A stretch of DNA of 48,325 nucleotides from Butyrivibrio sp. CAG:318 (GCA_000431815.1 FR889241.1:88465-136789); one strand, 5' to 3'; positions 1 to 8,992 are shown, counted from the first letter of the stretch. A program made the numbers and translations. The notes: generated by a model from the letters alone, not told the origin.

Positions 1-352
1 CACGTCCGGCAAGATTGCCGAGCCGTGAATTTATCGTATCGTAGGATGCCTTTAAGTAAACAACCGTTCCTATCGATTTAAGATGTTCCATGGCTTCAGG
101 ACCGTAAACAACGCTGCCTCCCGTCGCAATAACCGCGTGTGACGCTTCTATTCCGGCATTGATCCTGTTTTCGACCTCGAGGAAGCCCTTGTTACCTCTC
201 TCTGCTATTATGTCCTTTAAAAGCTCTCCCGTCGCCTTCTGGATGACAAGGTCTGAATCAATGAATTCATATCCCAGAACTTTGGCAAGCACCACCCCGG
301 CACTGCTTTTGCCGACTCCCGGCATTCCTATAAGAATTATATTATCTTTCAT
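1..352 (-). CDS. aroK: Shikimate kinase, 3' part cut by window edge
   Basis: Shikimate kinase phosphorylates shikimate with ATP in the cytoplasmic chorismate (aromatic amino acid) pathway. The visible N-terminal 117 codons begin MKDNIILIGMPGVGKSSAG, a P-loop (GMPGVGKS) of the small nucleoside-kinase fold. They continue with the shikimate-binding Asp region (FIDSD) and the ATG-GG loop (IATGGSVV), both hallmarks of AroK. The C-terminal lid and the end lie beyond base 1. The start codon is 6 bp past the stop of the flavin reductase gene, so the two are probably co-transcribed. The ribosome binding site is weak (AAAGTGA), which fits translational coupling. Seen: motifs and spacing. Known: family function. 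Confidence in the family is high. Confidence 0.93.
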   Translation of the reverse strand, partial: MKDNIILIGMPGVGKSSAGVVLAKVLGYEFIDSDLVIQKATGELLKDIIAERGNKGFLEVENRINAGIEASHAVIATGGSVVYGPEAMEHLKSIGTVVYLKASYDTINSRLGNLAGR

Positions 353-358
353 AAGCTG

Positions 359-928
359 TCACTTTCTTTTTCTTTGGACTGAATATCCGAATTTTCCTAT
401 CTTTCGCCCGAGCACAAAATATTCTCCGTGTGAATATGTCACCAGATTGGTGCTGTTAAGCATGAATTTACCCTTGCTGTCCATATAGGACTCATCCACG
501 CTTACATTGACCACCTCTGCGATAAACATATCATGGCTTCCAAGACGCTTGATTTCCCGGACTTTACATTCGATACATACCGGACTTTCTTTAATTCCGG
601 GTGCCGCCACCACTGACGATGGAAGCTCCGTCAGATGCATCTGTGCGAATTTGTCAATATCCCGTCCCGAACGGACGCCGCAGAAATCCGTTGCATATGC
701 AAGTTTCTCCGTCACAAGATTGATAACAAATTCGCCCGTTTCTTCTATTATATTATGTGAGTATCTGTCCGGCCTTACGGATATGCTTACCATTGCCGGA
801 TCGGAACATATTGTACCCGCCCATGCAACCGTTATGATGTTAGCCTTCTCTCCGGGTCTTTTACAGCTTACCATGACCGCCGGAACCGGATACAGCATAT
901 TGCCCGGTTTCCAATTCTGTCTTCCCAT
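359..928 (-). CDS. Flavin reductase family protein (FMN-binding split barrel)
   Basis: A 189-residue protein with the layout of the flavin reductase-like/FMN-binding split-barrel family. It opens with KPGNMLYPVPAVMVSC, followed by a NIITVAWAGTICSDP-type strand pair, the RPDRYSHNIIEETGEF segment that typically lines the FMN site, and a C-terminal DSKGKFMLNS/LVTYSHGEYF region. Members bind FMN and act as flavin reductases or as small electron-transfer flavoproteins in the cytoplasm; the physiological substrate cannot be read from the sequence. It lies 16 bp after the pyrophosphatase gene and 6 bp before aroK, so it is inside an apparent four-gene operon. No signal peptide or membrane segment is seen. 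Length is normal for the family. Confidence 0.88.
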   Translation of the reverse strand: MGRQNWKPGNMLYPVPAVMVSCKRPGEKANIITVAWAGTICSDPAMVSISVRPDRYSHNIIEETGEFVINLVTEKLAYATDFCGVRSGRDIDKFAQMHLTELPSSVVAAPGIKESPVCIECKVREIKRLGSHDMFIAEVVNVSVDESYMDSKGKFMLNSTNLVTYSHGEYFVLGRKIGKFGYSVQRKRK

Positions 929-944
929 TATATTCTCCTGTTAT

Positions 945-2582
945 CTACTGTGTTATTTCCATCATTATCTGCGGAACGATCTGTTTCTTACGCGATACAA
1001 CTCCCGGAAGCATTACCGAACCGTCAACAGCCGGTGCTCCGAGTGCATTCTCGGCAAGTGTTCCTGCGCCATCCCCGTAATAGAGAAGCTCCGTCTTAGG
1101 CTGCATCATATCCGTTAGCATAAAAAAGAGCATATCCACGCCAAGCGATTTGTACTGATCCTTCATATATGAATAAATCTTATTTCTTACCTGTGCCAGT
1201 TCATCGCTGTCCATGCTTGATACCTGTCCGATTCCGAATGTCACATCGCCGAGCGAAAATTTCTTGTAATCACTGGTAAACAGTTCCTTGGCTGTCTTCT
1301 CGCTTAAGTTACTGCCCGCAAAAAACATCTCATGAGCGTATGCCTTCAGGTCAAGTCCTGCAATCTGTGACAGTTCGTGTCCCGCAATTCTGTCCTCATC
1401 CGTGCATGTCGGCGAGCGAAAAAGCAATGTGTCAGATATTATAGCCGAACACATAAGCTTTGCCATTACAGGTGTTACTTCAACGCCGGCATCCCTGTAA
1501 AGACTGTATATTATGGTCGCCGTACAGCCGACAGGCTGGTTTCTGAACAGGACCGGTGAAATGGTCTCTATGCAGCCGAGTCTGTGGTGGTCAATAATCT
1601 CGACAACCTCCGCCGCCTCGATTCCGGCAACTGCCTGTTTGGCCTCATTATGGTCAACCATTATGACTTTTTTCTTGGGTGCACCGAGGAGATTACGTCT
1701 GGAAATCATTCCGACATAATGTCCATGTTTGTCAAGTATCGGGAAATCACGATGTCTTTTCTCCGTCATGACCTTACGGATATCATCTATATAATCATCA
1801 AGTCTGAATGTTATAAGTCCTTCGCGGCGCATCATATGACCTACCGGCACGCTCTGGAAAATAAGACGGGACACCATAAACGCATCGTGCGGTGTACTTA
1901 TGATGGTGCAGCCGTTATCCTGCGCGTGTTTGGTAATCGTAATCGATACCGGTGCCTTATCACATATTACAAGGCATCCCGCGCCCATCTCTATAGCACA
2001 TAACTGAGCCTCATATCTGTTACCGACTATAACTATATCTCCGGGTGCAATGCTTTCTTCCATTACCTCAGGGGTCGCAACAGCAGTACAGACTTTACCG
2101 CTTACGGTAGGTCTCTTGTCACTTCCGCATACAATCCTTCCGTCGAGTGTCTCCGCAATCTGTTTATATGTAGTCTCCGATAATTCAAGCAGGTCATTAT
2201 CATATATATCCATGTATGATGTGGCTATATCGGTAATTGTAATGATACCTTCGAGTTTACGGTTCTTTACAACCGGAAGTGTTACCACTCCGATTTCCTT
2301 CATCATCTTCCAGACTTTCTTCATGGAAACAGAGGACTTAATGCTTTCTGTCTTACGAATCTGTAAATCACTTACCTGCGCCCTCAGATCCTGCAAAAGC
2401 GGTGGTGCCTTAACTCCGCAGCTTTCAAGCACGAACTGTGTCTCTTCATTGAGCTGTCCCGCCCTGTACGGAACGTAATCTTCCGTATTCGTTGTTATAT
2501 TTTTGAAATTGGCATATGCAATCGCCGAACAGATTGAATCCGTATCGGGATTTCTATGTCCTACCACATAAACTTCACTCAT
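945..2582 (-). CDS. Manganese-dependent inorganic pyrophosphatase with CBS/DRTGG regulatory insert
   Basis: Family II inorganic pyrophosphatases hydrolyse PPi to two phosphates with Mn2+ or Co2+ in the cytoplasm. The DHH domain starts at once (VVGHRNPDTDSICSAIAYA, metal-binding H and D residues) and resumes after the insert with MVDHNE and EIIDHHRLG. The C-terminal DHHA2 domain runs from roughly residue 400. Between residues 65 and 300 lies the CBS-DRTGG-CBS insert known in clostridial enzymes that are inhibited by AMP/ADP and activated by ATP or Ap4A (family knowledge). At 545 residues it matches the long, regulated subtype rather than the ~310-residue plain type. The start is the ATG at 2582, downstream of an AAGGA-type site. 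It probably shares the promoter at 3160-3188 with the 171-residue gene upstream. Confidence 0.93.
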   Translation of the reverse strand: MSEVYVVGHRNPDTDSICSAIAYANFKNITTNTEDYVPYRAGQLNEETQFVLESCGVKAPPLLQDLRAQVSDLQIRKTESIKSSVSMKKVWKMMKEIGVVTLPVVKNRKLEGIITITDIATSYMDIYDNDLLELSETTYKQIAETLDGRIVCGSDKRPTVSGKVCTAVATPEVMEESIAPGDIVIVGNRYEAQLCAIEMGAGCLVICDKAPVSITITKHAQDNGCTIISTPHDAFMVSRLIFQSVPVGHMMRREGLITFRLDDYIDDIRKVMTEKRHRDFPILDKHGHYVGMISRRNLLGAPKKKVIMVDHNEAKQAVAGIEAAEVVEIIDHHRLGCIETISPVLFRNQPVGCTATIIYSLYRDAGVEVTPVMAKLMCSAIISDTLLFRSPTCTDEDRIAGHELSQIAGLDLKAYAHEMFFAGSNLSEKTAKELFTSDYKKFSLGDVTFGIGQVSSMDSDELAQVRNKIYSYMKDQYKSLGVDMLFFMLTDMMQPKTELLYYGDGAGTLAENALGAPAVDGSVMLPGVVSRKKQIVPQIMMEITQ

Positions 2583-2610
2583 CGATGTGAATCCTTCCTT
2601 AAATTACAGA

Positions 2611-3126
2611 TTATATAATACCAAAGCCACGCAGTGCCAGTACAATTACTGCCGCAAGCAATATTCCGTTCATGACCAGGCATGCCGTTATGCCTTTCTT
2701 AAGTCCGGCATTCTTCTTTATCGCCTTATTTTCCGCTTCTTCAAGTGCCTGTCGCAGATTCTTGTATGTAATAAGATTGTCCTTATGCATATCCGCGCCA
2801 AGGCTCTCATAACCGTTCTCTATCCGCTTAACAGACTCGTCTATATCGATTTCTTTCGTATTCTTTACGGATGCAAGTCCGGCATCAAGCGCATCCCGCA
2901 GTTCCACAAGCATAGTCTCGGTACGCTCGCTGCTTGCCGCAATACTGTCAAAATAATTCATCATCTGACTGCGTGTCGACGCCGCATTGACCTCGCGGCT
3001 TACAATATCCTTTATCTGCTCCGGCGTAATCCTGTTATTGTCAGGTTCATGATTAACCGGTATGCTTTTATTCTTTTTATTAATATGCCTGTCAAGGCCG
3101 GAAAAAACATTAAATCTGTGTGCCAT
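2611..3126 (-). CDS. Hypothetical coiled-coil protein with C-terminal membrane anchor
   Basis: A 171-residue protein of unrecognised family. What can be seen: a basic, polar N-terminus (residues 1-30), a helical, charged middle rich in E/K/A heptads (about 30-140; for example ASSERTETMLVELRDALDAG), then a single hydrophobic segment of about 20 residues near 145-167 (ITACLVMNGILLAAVIVLAL) followed by a very short tail. This is the layout of a tail-anchored membrane protein with a cytoplasmic coiled coil. It is the first gene after a good promoter (3160-3188) and precedes the pyrophosphatase, so it likely heads the operon. No enzymatic motif was seen, and function is not inferred. Confidence 0.8.
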   Translation of the reverse strand: MAHRFNVFSGLDRHINKKNKSIPVNHEPDNNRITPEQIKDIVSREVNAASTRSQMMNYFDSIAASSERTETMLVELRDALDAGLASVKNTKEIDIDESVKRIENGYESLGADMHKDNLITYKNLRQALEEAENKAIKKNAGLKKGITACLVMNGILLAAVIVLALRGFGII

Positions 3127-3159
3127 AATAGTCCTTCCTGTTCATATATCTGTACAACC

Positions 3160-3188
3160 ATTTTACGTCAAAGAGATACGCAAGTCAA
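3160..3188 (-). promoter_or_regulatory. Sigma-A-type promoter of the 171-aa/pyrophosphatase/flavin reductase/aroK operon
   Basis: On the minus strand TTGACT (3183-3188) and TAAAAT (3160-3165) are separated by exactly 17 bp, about 35 bp ahead of the ATG at 3126. It lies just past the terminator of spoVT, which supports an independent transcription unit. Confidence 0.75.
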
Positions 3189-3196
3189 ACAAAAAG

Positions 3197-3228
3197 AGGA
3201 TGCAAAAGCTCTGCGCTTCCTGCATCCT
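3197..3228 (-). terminator. Intrinsic terminator of spoVT
   Basis: An 8-bp stem AGGATGCA/TGCATCCT (3197-3204 with 3221-3228) is followed on the minus strand by CTTTTTGTTT. It begins 10 bp after the spoVT stop codon. Confidence 0.8.
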
Positions 3229-3237
3229 TATTTTCTA

Positions 3238-3783
3238 TTAGTTTTCCATCTGTTTTCCCAGAAATCCCGCCGCCGACAGTGTGAGTTTCTGCTCTGTCTC
3301 TCCGAAATGCTTTTTGGGTTCCTTGGTGGTTATGATAACGGAACCGATGGCATCGCCTTCACATATTATCGGGCTTATCGCCTGTGCCTGAAATTCCTCC
3401 TCGCCCTGCGTGATAGGGACAAAACGTCTTTCCTCGCGTGTAGCGGTAATATTTTCACGTTCTTCTATGAGGTTCTCAAGCTGTGTGCTGATCGGTTTCA
3501 TGAGCATATCTTTTCTGGAGCCGCCCGACACCGCTATTATCTGGTCTCTGTCCGTAATACAAATAACATTGCCCGTTGTCTGTGCAAGTGACTCGGCGTA
3601 CTGCCTTGCAAATTCACCGAGTTCCCCCACCGGCGAATATTTCTTAAGAATTATCTGTCCTTCCCTGTCAGTATATATCTCTAACGGATCGCCTTCCCTT
3701 ATTCTTAGGGTCCGTCGGATTTCTTTGGGAACAACAACTCTCCCAAGGTCATCTATTCTCCGCACAATTCCTGTAGCTTTCAA
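3238..3783 (-). CDS. spoVT: Stage V sporulation protein T, AbrB-family regulator
   Basis: SpoVT is an AbrB-like DNA-binding regulator that tunes forespore gene expression. Residues 1-50 form the swapped-hairpin AbrB domain (TGIVRRIDDLGRVVVPKEIR, then RTLRIREGDPLEIYTD), followed by a C-terminal GAF-like domain (about 60-181; ISPIICEGDAIGSVIITT). An upstream in-frame ATG at 3804 exists, but the Shine-Dalgarno GGAGG lies within those first codons. The TTG at 3783, 8 nt after GGAGG, gives the canonical MKATGIVRRIDDLG start and a 181-residue protein, close to the 178 of Bacillus. Its presence implies a sporulating or recently sporulating lineage. An inverted repeat GAGTG-N6-CACTC at 3815-3830 overlaps the likely promoter. 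Confidence 0.95.
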   Translation of the reverse strand: MKATGIVRRIDDLGRVVVPKEIRRTLRIREGDPLEIYTDREGQIILKKYSPVGELGEFARQYAESLAQTTGNVICITDRDQIIAVSGGSRKDMLMKPISTQLENLIEERENITATREERRFVPITQGEEEFQAQAISPIICEGDAIGSVIITTKEPKKHFGETEQKLTLSAAGFLGKQMEN

Positions 3784-3814
3784 GCTTTTTTCCTCCAATT
3801 TCATATTTTAACAA

Positions 3815-3830
3815 GAGTGTTTCATCACTC
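3815..3830. repeat. Small inverted repeat upstream of spoVT
   Basis: GAGTG-TTTCAT-CACTC sits 32 bp upstream of the spoVT TTG start and next to a TAAAAT-like -10 element on the minus strand. It could be an operator; short dyads also occur by chance. Confidence 0.35.
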
Positions 3831-3924
3831 TGTTCATATAATTTTGAAGTTATTATGTGGAAATCTTAAGAAATTATTCCTTATGCATAATTTGTCTCTT
3901 GTTCTACTCTTTTTTATTTTAAAG

Positions 3925-4155
3925 TTATTCCGAAGTTGTCAAGAGGAATTCAAGATATCCCTCTGCTTCGTCTATACAGTAATTGAGATTGTATTTTTCA
4001 ACTTCATCCGGATATTTAGAAGCCGTTTTTCGTAATGCAGTAATAATTTTCTGTGATGGAAATATGTCAATTATTTTATTATATATTTCACTCAGCCATG
4101 AAAATTCATTTGGGGTGCAGTCATTCTCGATAAATAGCTTTTCTGAGTTTTTCAA
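3925..4155 (-). CDS. Small hypothetical protein, TTG start or frame-disturbed 5' end
   Basis: A 76-residue acidic protein (EFSWLSEIYNKIIDIFP ... YCIDEAEGYLEFLLTTSE) that I do not recognise; its size and acidity resemble small immunity-type proteins, but this is only an impression. A strong Shine-Dalgarno (AAGGAGG, about 4171-4177) is ideally spaced for ATG ATG at 4162-4167. That frame, however, codes only for MMIEKLRKAIYRE and then stops. The long frame must start at the TTG at 4155, with an overlong spacing of about 15 nt. Either the TTG is used or a single-base indel near codon 13 has broken the gene. It stands alone between spoVT and the acyltransferase gene. Confidence 0.5.
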   Translation of the reverse strand: MKNSEKLFIENDCTPNEFSWLSEIYNKIIDIFPSQKIITALRKTASKYPDEVEKYNLNYCIDEAEGYLEFLLTTSE

Positions 4156-4255
4156 TCATCATTTCTTTTTCCTCCTTAAAACAGAATGTTGATTACTATC
4201 AGGAAAGACTGTAGCTATTTTCCCGTGAGTTTTAATTATACCTACTTTGACACCT

Positions 4256-5272
4256 TTATAGCGTATTTTTCTCCCCTGTGCATTTTCTGTCGATTGCCTC
4301 TCGCAGCTGTTTCATCGGAAATTCAAATATTTTCGTGGACAATACTACCGTAAGCATCACTGATGTTGCCATGAAAATCATTTTTCGGATATCAGTATTA
4401 CACAAGTTTCCAAATTTAAGCAATGTGTCCGCTCCCATAATAAGCGGCCAGTGCCAGAAATACACATTGATCGTATTACGTCCCATATATGATATCCCCG
4501 GAATTCTGCCTGTCGGAATGACCATAATCGCCGCGAATCCGGTGCAGATTGATATTATATAGCACACCATTCTCGCAACAAATCCGTAATCATATATATC
4601 CTTATAAAAAGCATTTCTTCCGGTAAAAAGATGCCTCAATATGTAGAAATGTTCCCTCTGTCCAAAACACAGATATCCCCATGCCGCAAGTATAATCATT
4701 CCGAGTGGAATAAGCCATCCGGCATTCCTGCGTCTGAAACCGGCAATCTTGTCCGGCTTTATGACTGTACCAAGCAGGAAAAACGGCAGAAATACCAATG
4801 TCCTTGAAATACACAGAAAATCTCCGATATTTTTATCATATCCGGTAAACGCCGCAAGCACCATTGTTATAACAATAACCGGCCTTTTATCCGAGTTGTG
4901 CAATATATACGCAATTCCTATATAAAACGCCATACAGAACATAAACCACGGCGCGCCCATTTCGGACAGAAGCGTAAACTCAGGTTTTCCACCCGCCGCA
5001 TATTGTGCTATATATGTCACTATTTTAAGAAGAAATCCGGATGTTATATAAAACATCATCTTCCTGCCGATTCTCTCCGGTTTATAAAACATTCCGCTTA
5101 TAAAGAGGAAAACCGGCATATGAAAAGCATATATGAACAGATAAAAACTCTTCATAAGCCCCGAATGTGCCACCAGTGTGTCAGCAAAATGTCCTGCAAC
5201 AACCAGAACAATCATGACGAACTTGATATTGTCCCACCAGCATATTCTTTTGGTATTGTTCACTGCATCCAT
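4256..5272 (-). CDS. Membrane acyltransferase, acyltransferase-3 family
   Basis: A 338-residue polytopic membrane protein with the N-terminal signature of acyltransferase-3/OafA-like enzymes: WWDNIKFVMIVLVVAGHFAD, with the His (GHF) thought to be catalytic. About ten hydrophobic segments follow, including HMPVFLFISGMFY and YMGRNTINVYFWHWPLIM. Such proteins transfer acetyl or other acyl groups to extracellular glycans or surface polymers; the acceptor here is unknown. I start at ATG 5272 (MDAVNNTKR), preceded by GCGGAG; a longer reading to 5290 would overlap the ABC-F stop codon. The gap to the ABC-F gene is 10 bp, so co-transcription is likely. Confidence 0.85.
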   Translation of the reverse strand: MDAVNNTKRICWWDNIKFVMIVLVVAGHFADTLVAHSGLMKSFYLFIYAFHMPVFLFISGMFYKPERIGRKMMFYITSGFLLKIVTYIAQYAAGGKPEFTLLSEMGAPWFMFCMAFYIGIAYILHNSDKRPVIVITMVLAAFTGYDKNIGDFLCISRTLVFLPFFLLGTVIKPDKIAGFRRRNAGWLIPLGMIILAAWGYLCFGQREHFYILRHLFTGRNAFYKDIYDYGFVARMVCYIISICTGFAAIMVIPTGRIPGISYMGRNTINVYFWHWPLIMGADTLLKFGNLCNTDIRKMIFMATSVMLTVVLSTKIFEFPMKQLREAIDRKCTGEKNTL

Positions 5273-5282
5273 TTTATCTCCG

Positions 5283-6839
5283 CTAAACACTCAATAATGA
5301 ATATTCTTCCAAATTCCAGACCTTATCAACCACATCATTGTAAAAATCAGGTTCATGACACACTAAAAGTATCGCACCCTTATACGCCTTCAATGCTCTT
5401 TTCAGTTCATCCTTGGCATCGATATCCAGGTGGTTTGTAGGTTCATCCAATAATAATACATTTGTCTCAATATTGATAAGTTTACACAGGCGCACTTTGG
5501 CCTGTTCGCCTCCGCTGAGCACCCTTACCTTACTTTCGATATGTTCGGTTGTCAGTCCGCACTTAGCCAGTGCCGAGCGCACCTCATATTGTGACATCGA
5601 AGGAAATTCATCCCAGATTTCTTCAATACATGTATTGTCACCCGGTTTGATTTCCTGTTCAAAATATCCCTTATAAAGATAATCACCAAGTTCCGCCTTA
5701 CCGGAAACAGGCTTGATAAGTCCGAGTACACTCTTTAAGAAAGTTGTCTTGCCTATTCCGTTGGTTCCGACAATTGCTATCTTCTCTCCACGCTCCATTC
5801 TCAGATTAATCGGTTTGGAAAGTGGTGCGTTCTTATCATATCCGAGCACAAGGTCATCCGTTTCAAAAATAACTTTGCCCGCTGCCCTTGCTTCCTTGAA
5901 ATTAAATTCCGGCTTCGGTTTCTCTTTTGCAAGCTCAATTATATCCATTTTATCAAGCTTCTTCTGTCTGGACATCGCCATATTACGTGTGGCGACACGC
6001 GCCTTATTGCGCGCAACGAAATCCTTAAGCTCGCCTATTTCCTGCTGCTGGCGCCTGTACGCCGCTTCAAGCTGTGCTTTCTTAACTTCATACACCTCAA
6101 GGAACTTATTGTAATCTCCTACATATCTATTGAGTTCCTGATTTTCCATATGATATATTATATTAACAACGCTGTTCAAAAACTCCATATCATGCGATAT
6201 AAGTATAAAAGCATTCTCATATTCCTGAAGATATCTTCTAAGCCACTCTATATGATTCTCATCAAGATAATTCGTCGGCTCATCAAGAAGCAATATGTCC
6301 GGCTTCTCAAGAAGAAGTTTTGCCAATAAAACTTTCGTTCTCTGTCCGCCGGAAAGTTCGGTCACATCACGATCCAGTCCTATCTCTGCAAGCCCGAATG
6401 CTCTCGCAATCTCATCAACTTTCGCATCTATAACATAAAAATCATGATTGGTCAGAAGATCCTGTATCGTTCCGGATTCTTCCATCATGGCTTCCATCTG
6501 TTCTGCATCGGCATCAGCCATTGCCTCAAATATCGCTGTCATTCTCTCTTCCATCTCATACAGATATGAAAAAGCAGAACGAAGTACATCGCCGATAGTC
6601 ATCCCAGGTTCCAGTACCGTGTGCTGGTCAAGATATCCCACCCTGATATTCTTCGCCCATTCCACTTTGCCCTCATCCGGCATAAGCTTTCCGGTAACAA
6701 TATTCATAAACGTGGACTTACCTTCGCCGTTAGCTCCGATAAGTCCGATATGTTCTCCCTTAAGGAGTCTGAAAGAAACATTATTAAAAATGGCTCTGTC
6801 GCCAAAGCCGTGGCTTAGATTCTCAACATTAAGTATCAT
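5283..6839 (-). CDS. ABC-F family ATPase (ribosome-associated type)
   Basis: A 518-residue soluble protein with two tandem ABC ATPase domains and no membrane segments, which defines ABC-F. Domain 1 has Walker A GANGEGKST, signature LSGGQRTKV and Walker B LLLDEPTNYLD. A charged linker (about residues 235-300) follows, then domain 2 with GTNGIGKTT, LSGGEQAKV and LLLDEPTNHLD. Family members bind the ribosomal E site and act in translation or, in some branches, antibiotic protection. The linker looks like the YkpA/YbiT housekeeping type rather than a resistance type, but this is inference. ATG 6839 (MILNVENLSHGFG) is 8 nt after GAGG and 11 bp after the stop of the GGDEF/EAL gene. Confidence 0.9.
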   Translation of the reverse strand: MILNVENLSHGFGDRAIFNNVSFRLLKGEHIGLIGANGEGKSTFMNIVTGKLMPDEGKVEWAKNIRVGYLDQHTVLEPGMTIGDVLRSAFSYLYEMEERMTAIFEAMADADAEQMEAMMEESGTIQDLLTNHDFYVIDAKVDEIARAFGLAEIGLDRDVTELSGGQRTKVLLAKLLLEKPDILLLDEPTNYLDENHIEWLRRYLQEYENAFILISHDMEFLNSVVNIIYHMENQELNRYVGDYNKFLEVYEVKKAQLEAAYRRQQQEIGELKDFVARNKARVATRNMAMSRQKKLDKMDIIELAKEKPKPEFNFKEARAAGKVIFETDDLVLGYDKNAPLSKPINLRMERGEKIAIVGTNGIGKTTFLKSVLGLIKPVSGKAELGDYLYKGYFEQEIKPGDNTCIEEIWDEFPSMSQYEVRSALAKCGLTTEHIESKVRVLSGGEQAKVRLCKLINIETNVLLLDEPTNHLDIDAKDELKRALKAYKGAILLVCHEPDFYNDVVDKVWNLEEYSLLSV

Positions 6840-6850
6840 TGTAAAGTCCT

Positions 6851-8959
6851 CTATTCCAGAACACGTGTACATGCAATAACTGATTTCTGTTCCGGATTAT
6901 CACTGTTTTTTATGAAAGTTGTCTCGCACGAACACACTTCACCTCCGGTAAGATGTCCTTTAAATTGGAATGTAAAAACTTTATTGTTGCTCTTAAAGAA
7001 CTTGTCCATATTCTCAGCCGATGTCACGCGTGTAAATTCAGCACGGCTGTCCTCCTCAAGCACATTCTCAACATAAGCATCAAACATCTTGCGCATCGGT
7101 TCTTTTTTATAGGAACTGGAAATTTTGTTATCATCCTTATATAATGTGGTAAGTGTCCCATCCACATAATTAAGTTCGATTATTTCGTGGTATATATGAC
7201 AAAGCAGCGGATAAAAATCCGCAAGAATTTTCTTGTTATATCTTTTCTGTTCTTTTGTGACATCATTGATACTGAATATAAATCTTGATTTGCCTTCGCA
7301 GTCTCCTATGTATCTTATCGTAATTCCAAGCCACATCCAGTCCGTATGTTCCGTCCGGCGGCTTATGATAACATATTGCTGTTTCTTATTAAGTCTGGCA
7401 TTAATCACTGCCTCTATCAGCCGCTGGGTTGTCATAGCCTCATGGCTGTCCATATGTTCATTATCACTCATATACAGTTCAAGCGGCGATGTCTTATAAA
7501 TCCTTGTATATTCAGAATTAACCTTAAGGAGCTTAAGGTTGACTTCATCATACTCATATAATGCCATCGGACCGATAATTTCTTCCATAAATGCACGCAG
7601 CTGCGGCGATTTGACATTAAGAAGATTATCAATGTCCACATCCTCATAATCAATGCGTGCATCGCCATCATCTATCTTATGTCTGCATTTCTCCTTGAAT
7701 TCATCAACCGAAACAGGTCTTGAATAATAGTATCCCTGAATATAATCGCTTCCGATAGTCTTAAGTAACGATGCCTGTTCGCCTGTTTCTACACCTTCTG
7801 CGACAACGGTCATTCCAAGCCATTTGGCCATTCGTATAACGCTGCTGACCACATTGCCCGCCCTGTCCGATTCAACTATCTCATCTATTAATTTCTTGTC
7901 TATTTTAAGTATATCAAAAGATAAATCCTTAAGAAGGTTCAATGACGAATATCCCGTTCCGAAATCATCCATAAGAACCATATAACCGGACTTTTTGAGC
8001 ATATTAACCGTGTTGATAAGGCGTTTCGGATTATCAACATATGCGCTCTCAGTGATCTCTACGCGCAAAAACTCCTTCGGAATATTGTATTTGTCAACCA
8101 GTCCGTCAAGTATTTCCAATAAATCATCATGATACAGATTCGCTCTTGAAACATTAATGGAAAGCGGAACAAGAGTCTCTCCGTTATCCATAGCTTCTCT
8201 TATTACTCTGCATGCTTCTTCCCACACATAGTGGTCAAGCTTATTGATCATATAATTTTTCTCAAATACCGGTACAAAACGTCCCGGCATAAGAAGTCCG
8301 TATTTCGGATGTTTCCATCTTACAAGCACTTCCCCGGCCGCAATAACGTCCTTCTGGATGTCATAAATTGGCTGTATCACAATGAAGAATTCCCTGTCCG
8401 TAATTCCTCTATCCATATCTGATACCAGCTGCTGCCCTGTAAGGAGTTCTTCTCTCTTGGTCTCTGTGTATACTTCTATCTTATCTGTATGTATTCCTTT
8501 AATGCTGTTAAGAGCCATAAGTGCCCTGTCACACATCTTGATAACCGGAATGGTTCTGTCTTCCACGTAATAAAGTCCGGCCTGTATAAAAAGCCTGTAT
8601 TTCTCATTCGCAGTTTCAATACTGTATTTCATTCTGTCGGAAAGTAATGCTGTATCTATATTATCTCTGTTGCAAAAACATATGAACTTATCGCCACCGA
8701 TTCTGCCGATAATTCCGTCTGAAAATATCTGTCTGCTGAAAGTATTAACGATATCCTTAAGGACCTTATCTCCCATTGCCATGCCAAAAATATCGTTAAC
8801 TACCTTAAATCTCTCTATATCCCACGCGAGTATCATATATTGCTTTTCTGAGTTCTCATCGAGGATTCTCTGCGCTTCTTCCATAAAGCTCTTAAAACTC
8901 AGCACTCCCGTAAGAGAGTCATATACCAAGCCGTTATTCTTATTTTCCATATTCATCAT
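6851..8959 (-). CDS. GGDEF-EAL-PAS protein, c-di-GMP turnover
   Basis: A 702-residue cytoplasmic signalling protein. Residues ~10-165: GGDEF fold with a degenerate active site (RIGGDKF instead of GGDEF). Residues ~170-425: EAL domain with EVL in place of EAL, but with the key residues of active phosphodiesterases in place (SINVSRANL Asn, RVEITESAY Glu, LMDDFGTGYSSL Asp-Asp, ILKIDKKL Lys, VVAEGVET Glu, YIQGYYYSRP Gln). Residues ~440-570: PAS-like sensor, then an unrecognised C-terminal region. My reading is a c-di-GMP phosphodiesterase with a GTP-sensing or inactive GGDEF domain. The start is ATG-ATG after AGGTGA. It precedes the ABC-F gene and lies downstream of the alcohol dehydrogenase hairpin. 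Confidence 0.9.
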   Translation of the reverse strand: MMNMENKNNGLVYDSLTGVLSFKSFMEEAQRILDENSEKQYMILAWDIERFKVVNDIFGMAMGDKVLKDIVNTFSRQIFSDGIIGRIGGDKFICFCNRDNIDTALLSDRMKYSIETANEKYRLFIQAGLYYVEDRTIPVIKMCDRALMALNSIKGIHTDKIEVYTETKREELLTGQQLVSDMDRGITDREFFIVIQPIYDIQKDVIAAGEVLVRWKHPKYGLLMPGRFVPVFEKNYMINKLDHYVWEEACRVIREAMDNGETLVPLSINVSRANLYHDDLLEILDGLVDKYNIPKEFLRVEITESAYVDNPKRLINTVNMLKKSGYMVLMDDFGTGYSSLNLLKDLSFDILKIDKKLIDEIVESDRAGNVVSSVIRMAKWLGMTVVAEGVETGEQASLLKTIGSDYIQGYYYSRPVSVDEFKEKCRHKIDDGDARIDYEDVDIDNLLNVKSPQLRAFMEEIIGPMALYEYDEVNLKLLKVNSEYTRIYKTSPLELYMSDNEHMDSHEAMTTQRLIEAVINARLNKKQQYVIISRRTEHTDWMWLGITIRYIGDCEGKSRFIFSINDVTKEQKRYNKKILADFYPLLCHIYHEIIELNYVDGTLTTLYKDDNKISSSYKKEPMRKMFDAYVENVLEEDSRAEFTRVTSAENMDKFFKSNNKVFTFQFKGHLTGGEVCSCETTFIKNSDNPEQKSVIACTRVLE

Positions 8960-8992
8960 AGCATCACCTGCATAAACTTTCCAATACTATAA

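Noticed and set aside
2587..3591. 334-codon plus-strand frame across the 171-aa gene and spoVT
   Set aside because: Antisense to two supported genes; composition rich in Cys/Tyr/Leu as expected of a shadow frame; no ribosome site.
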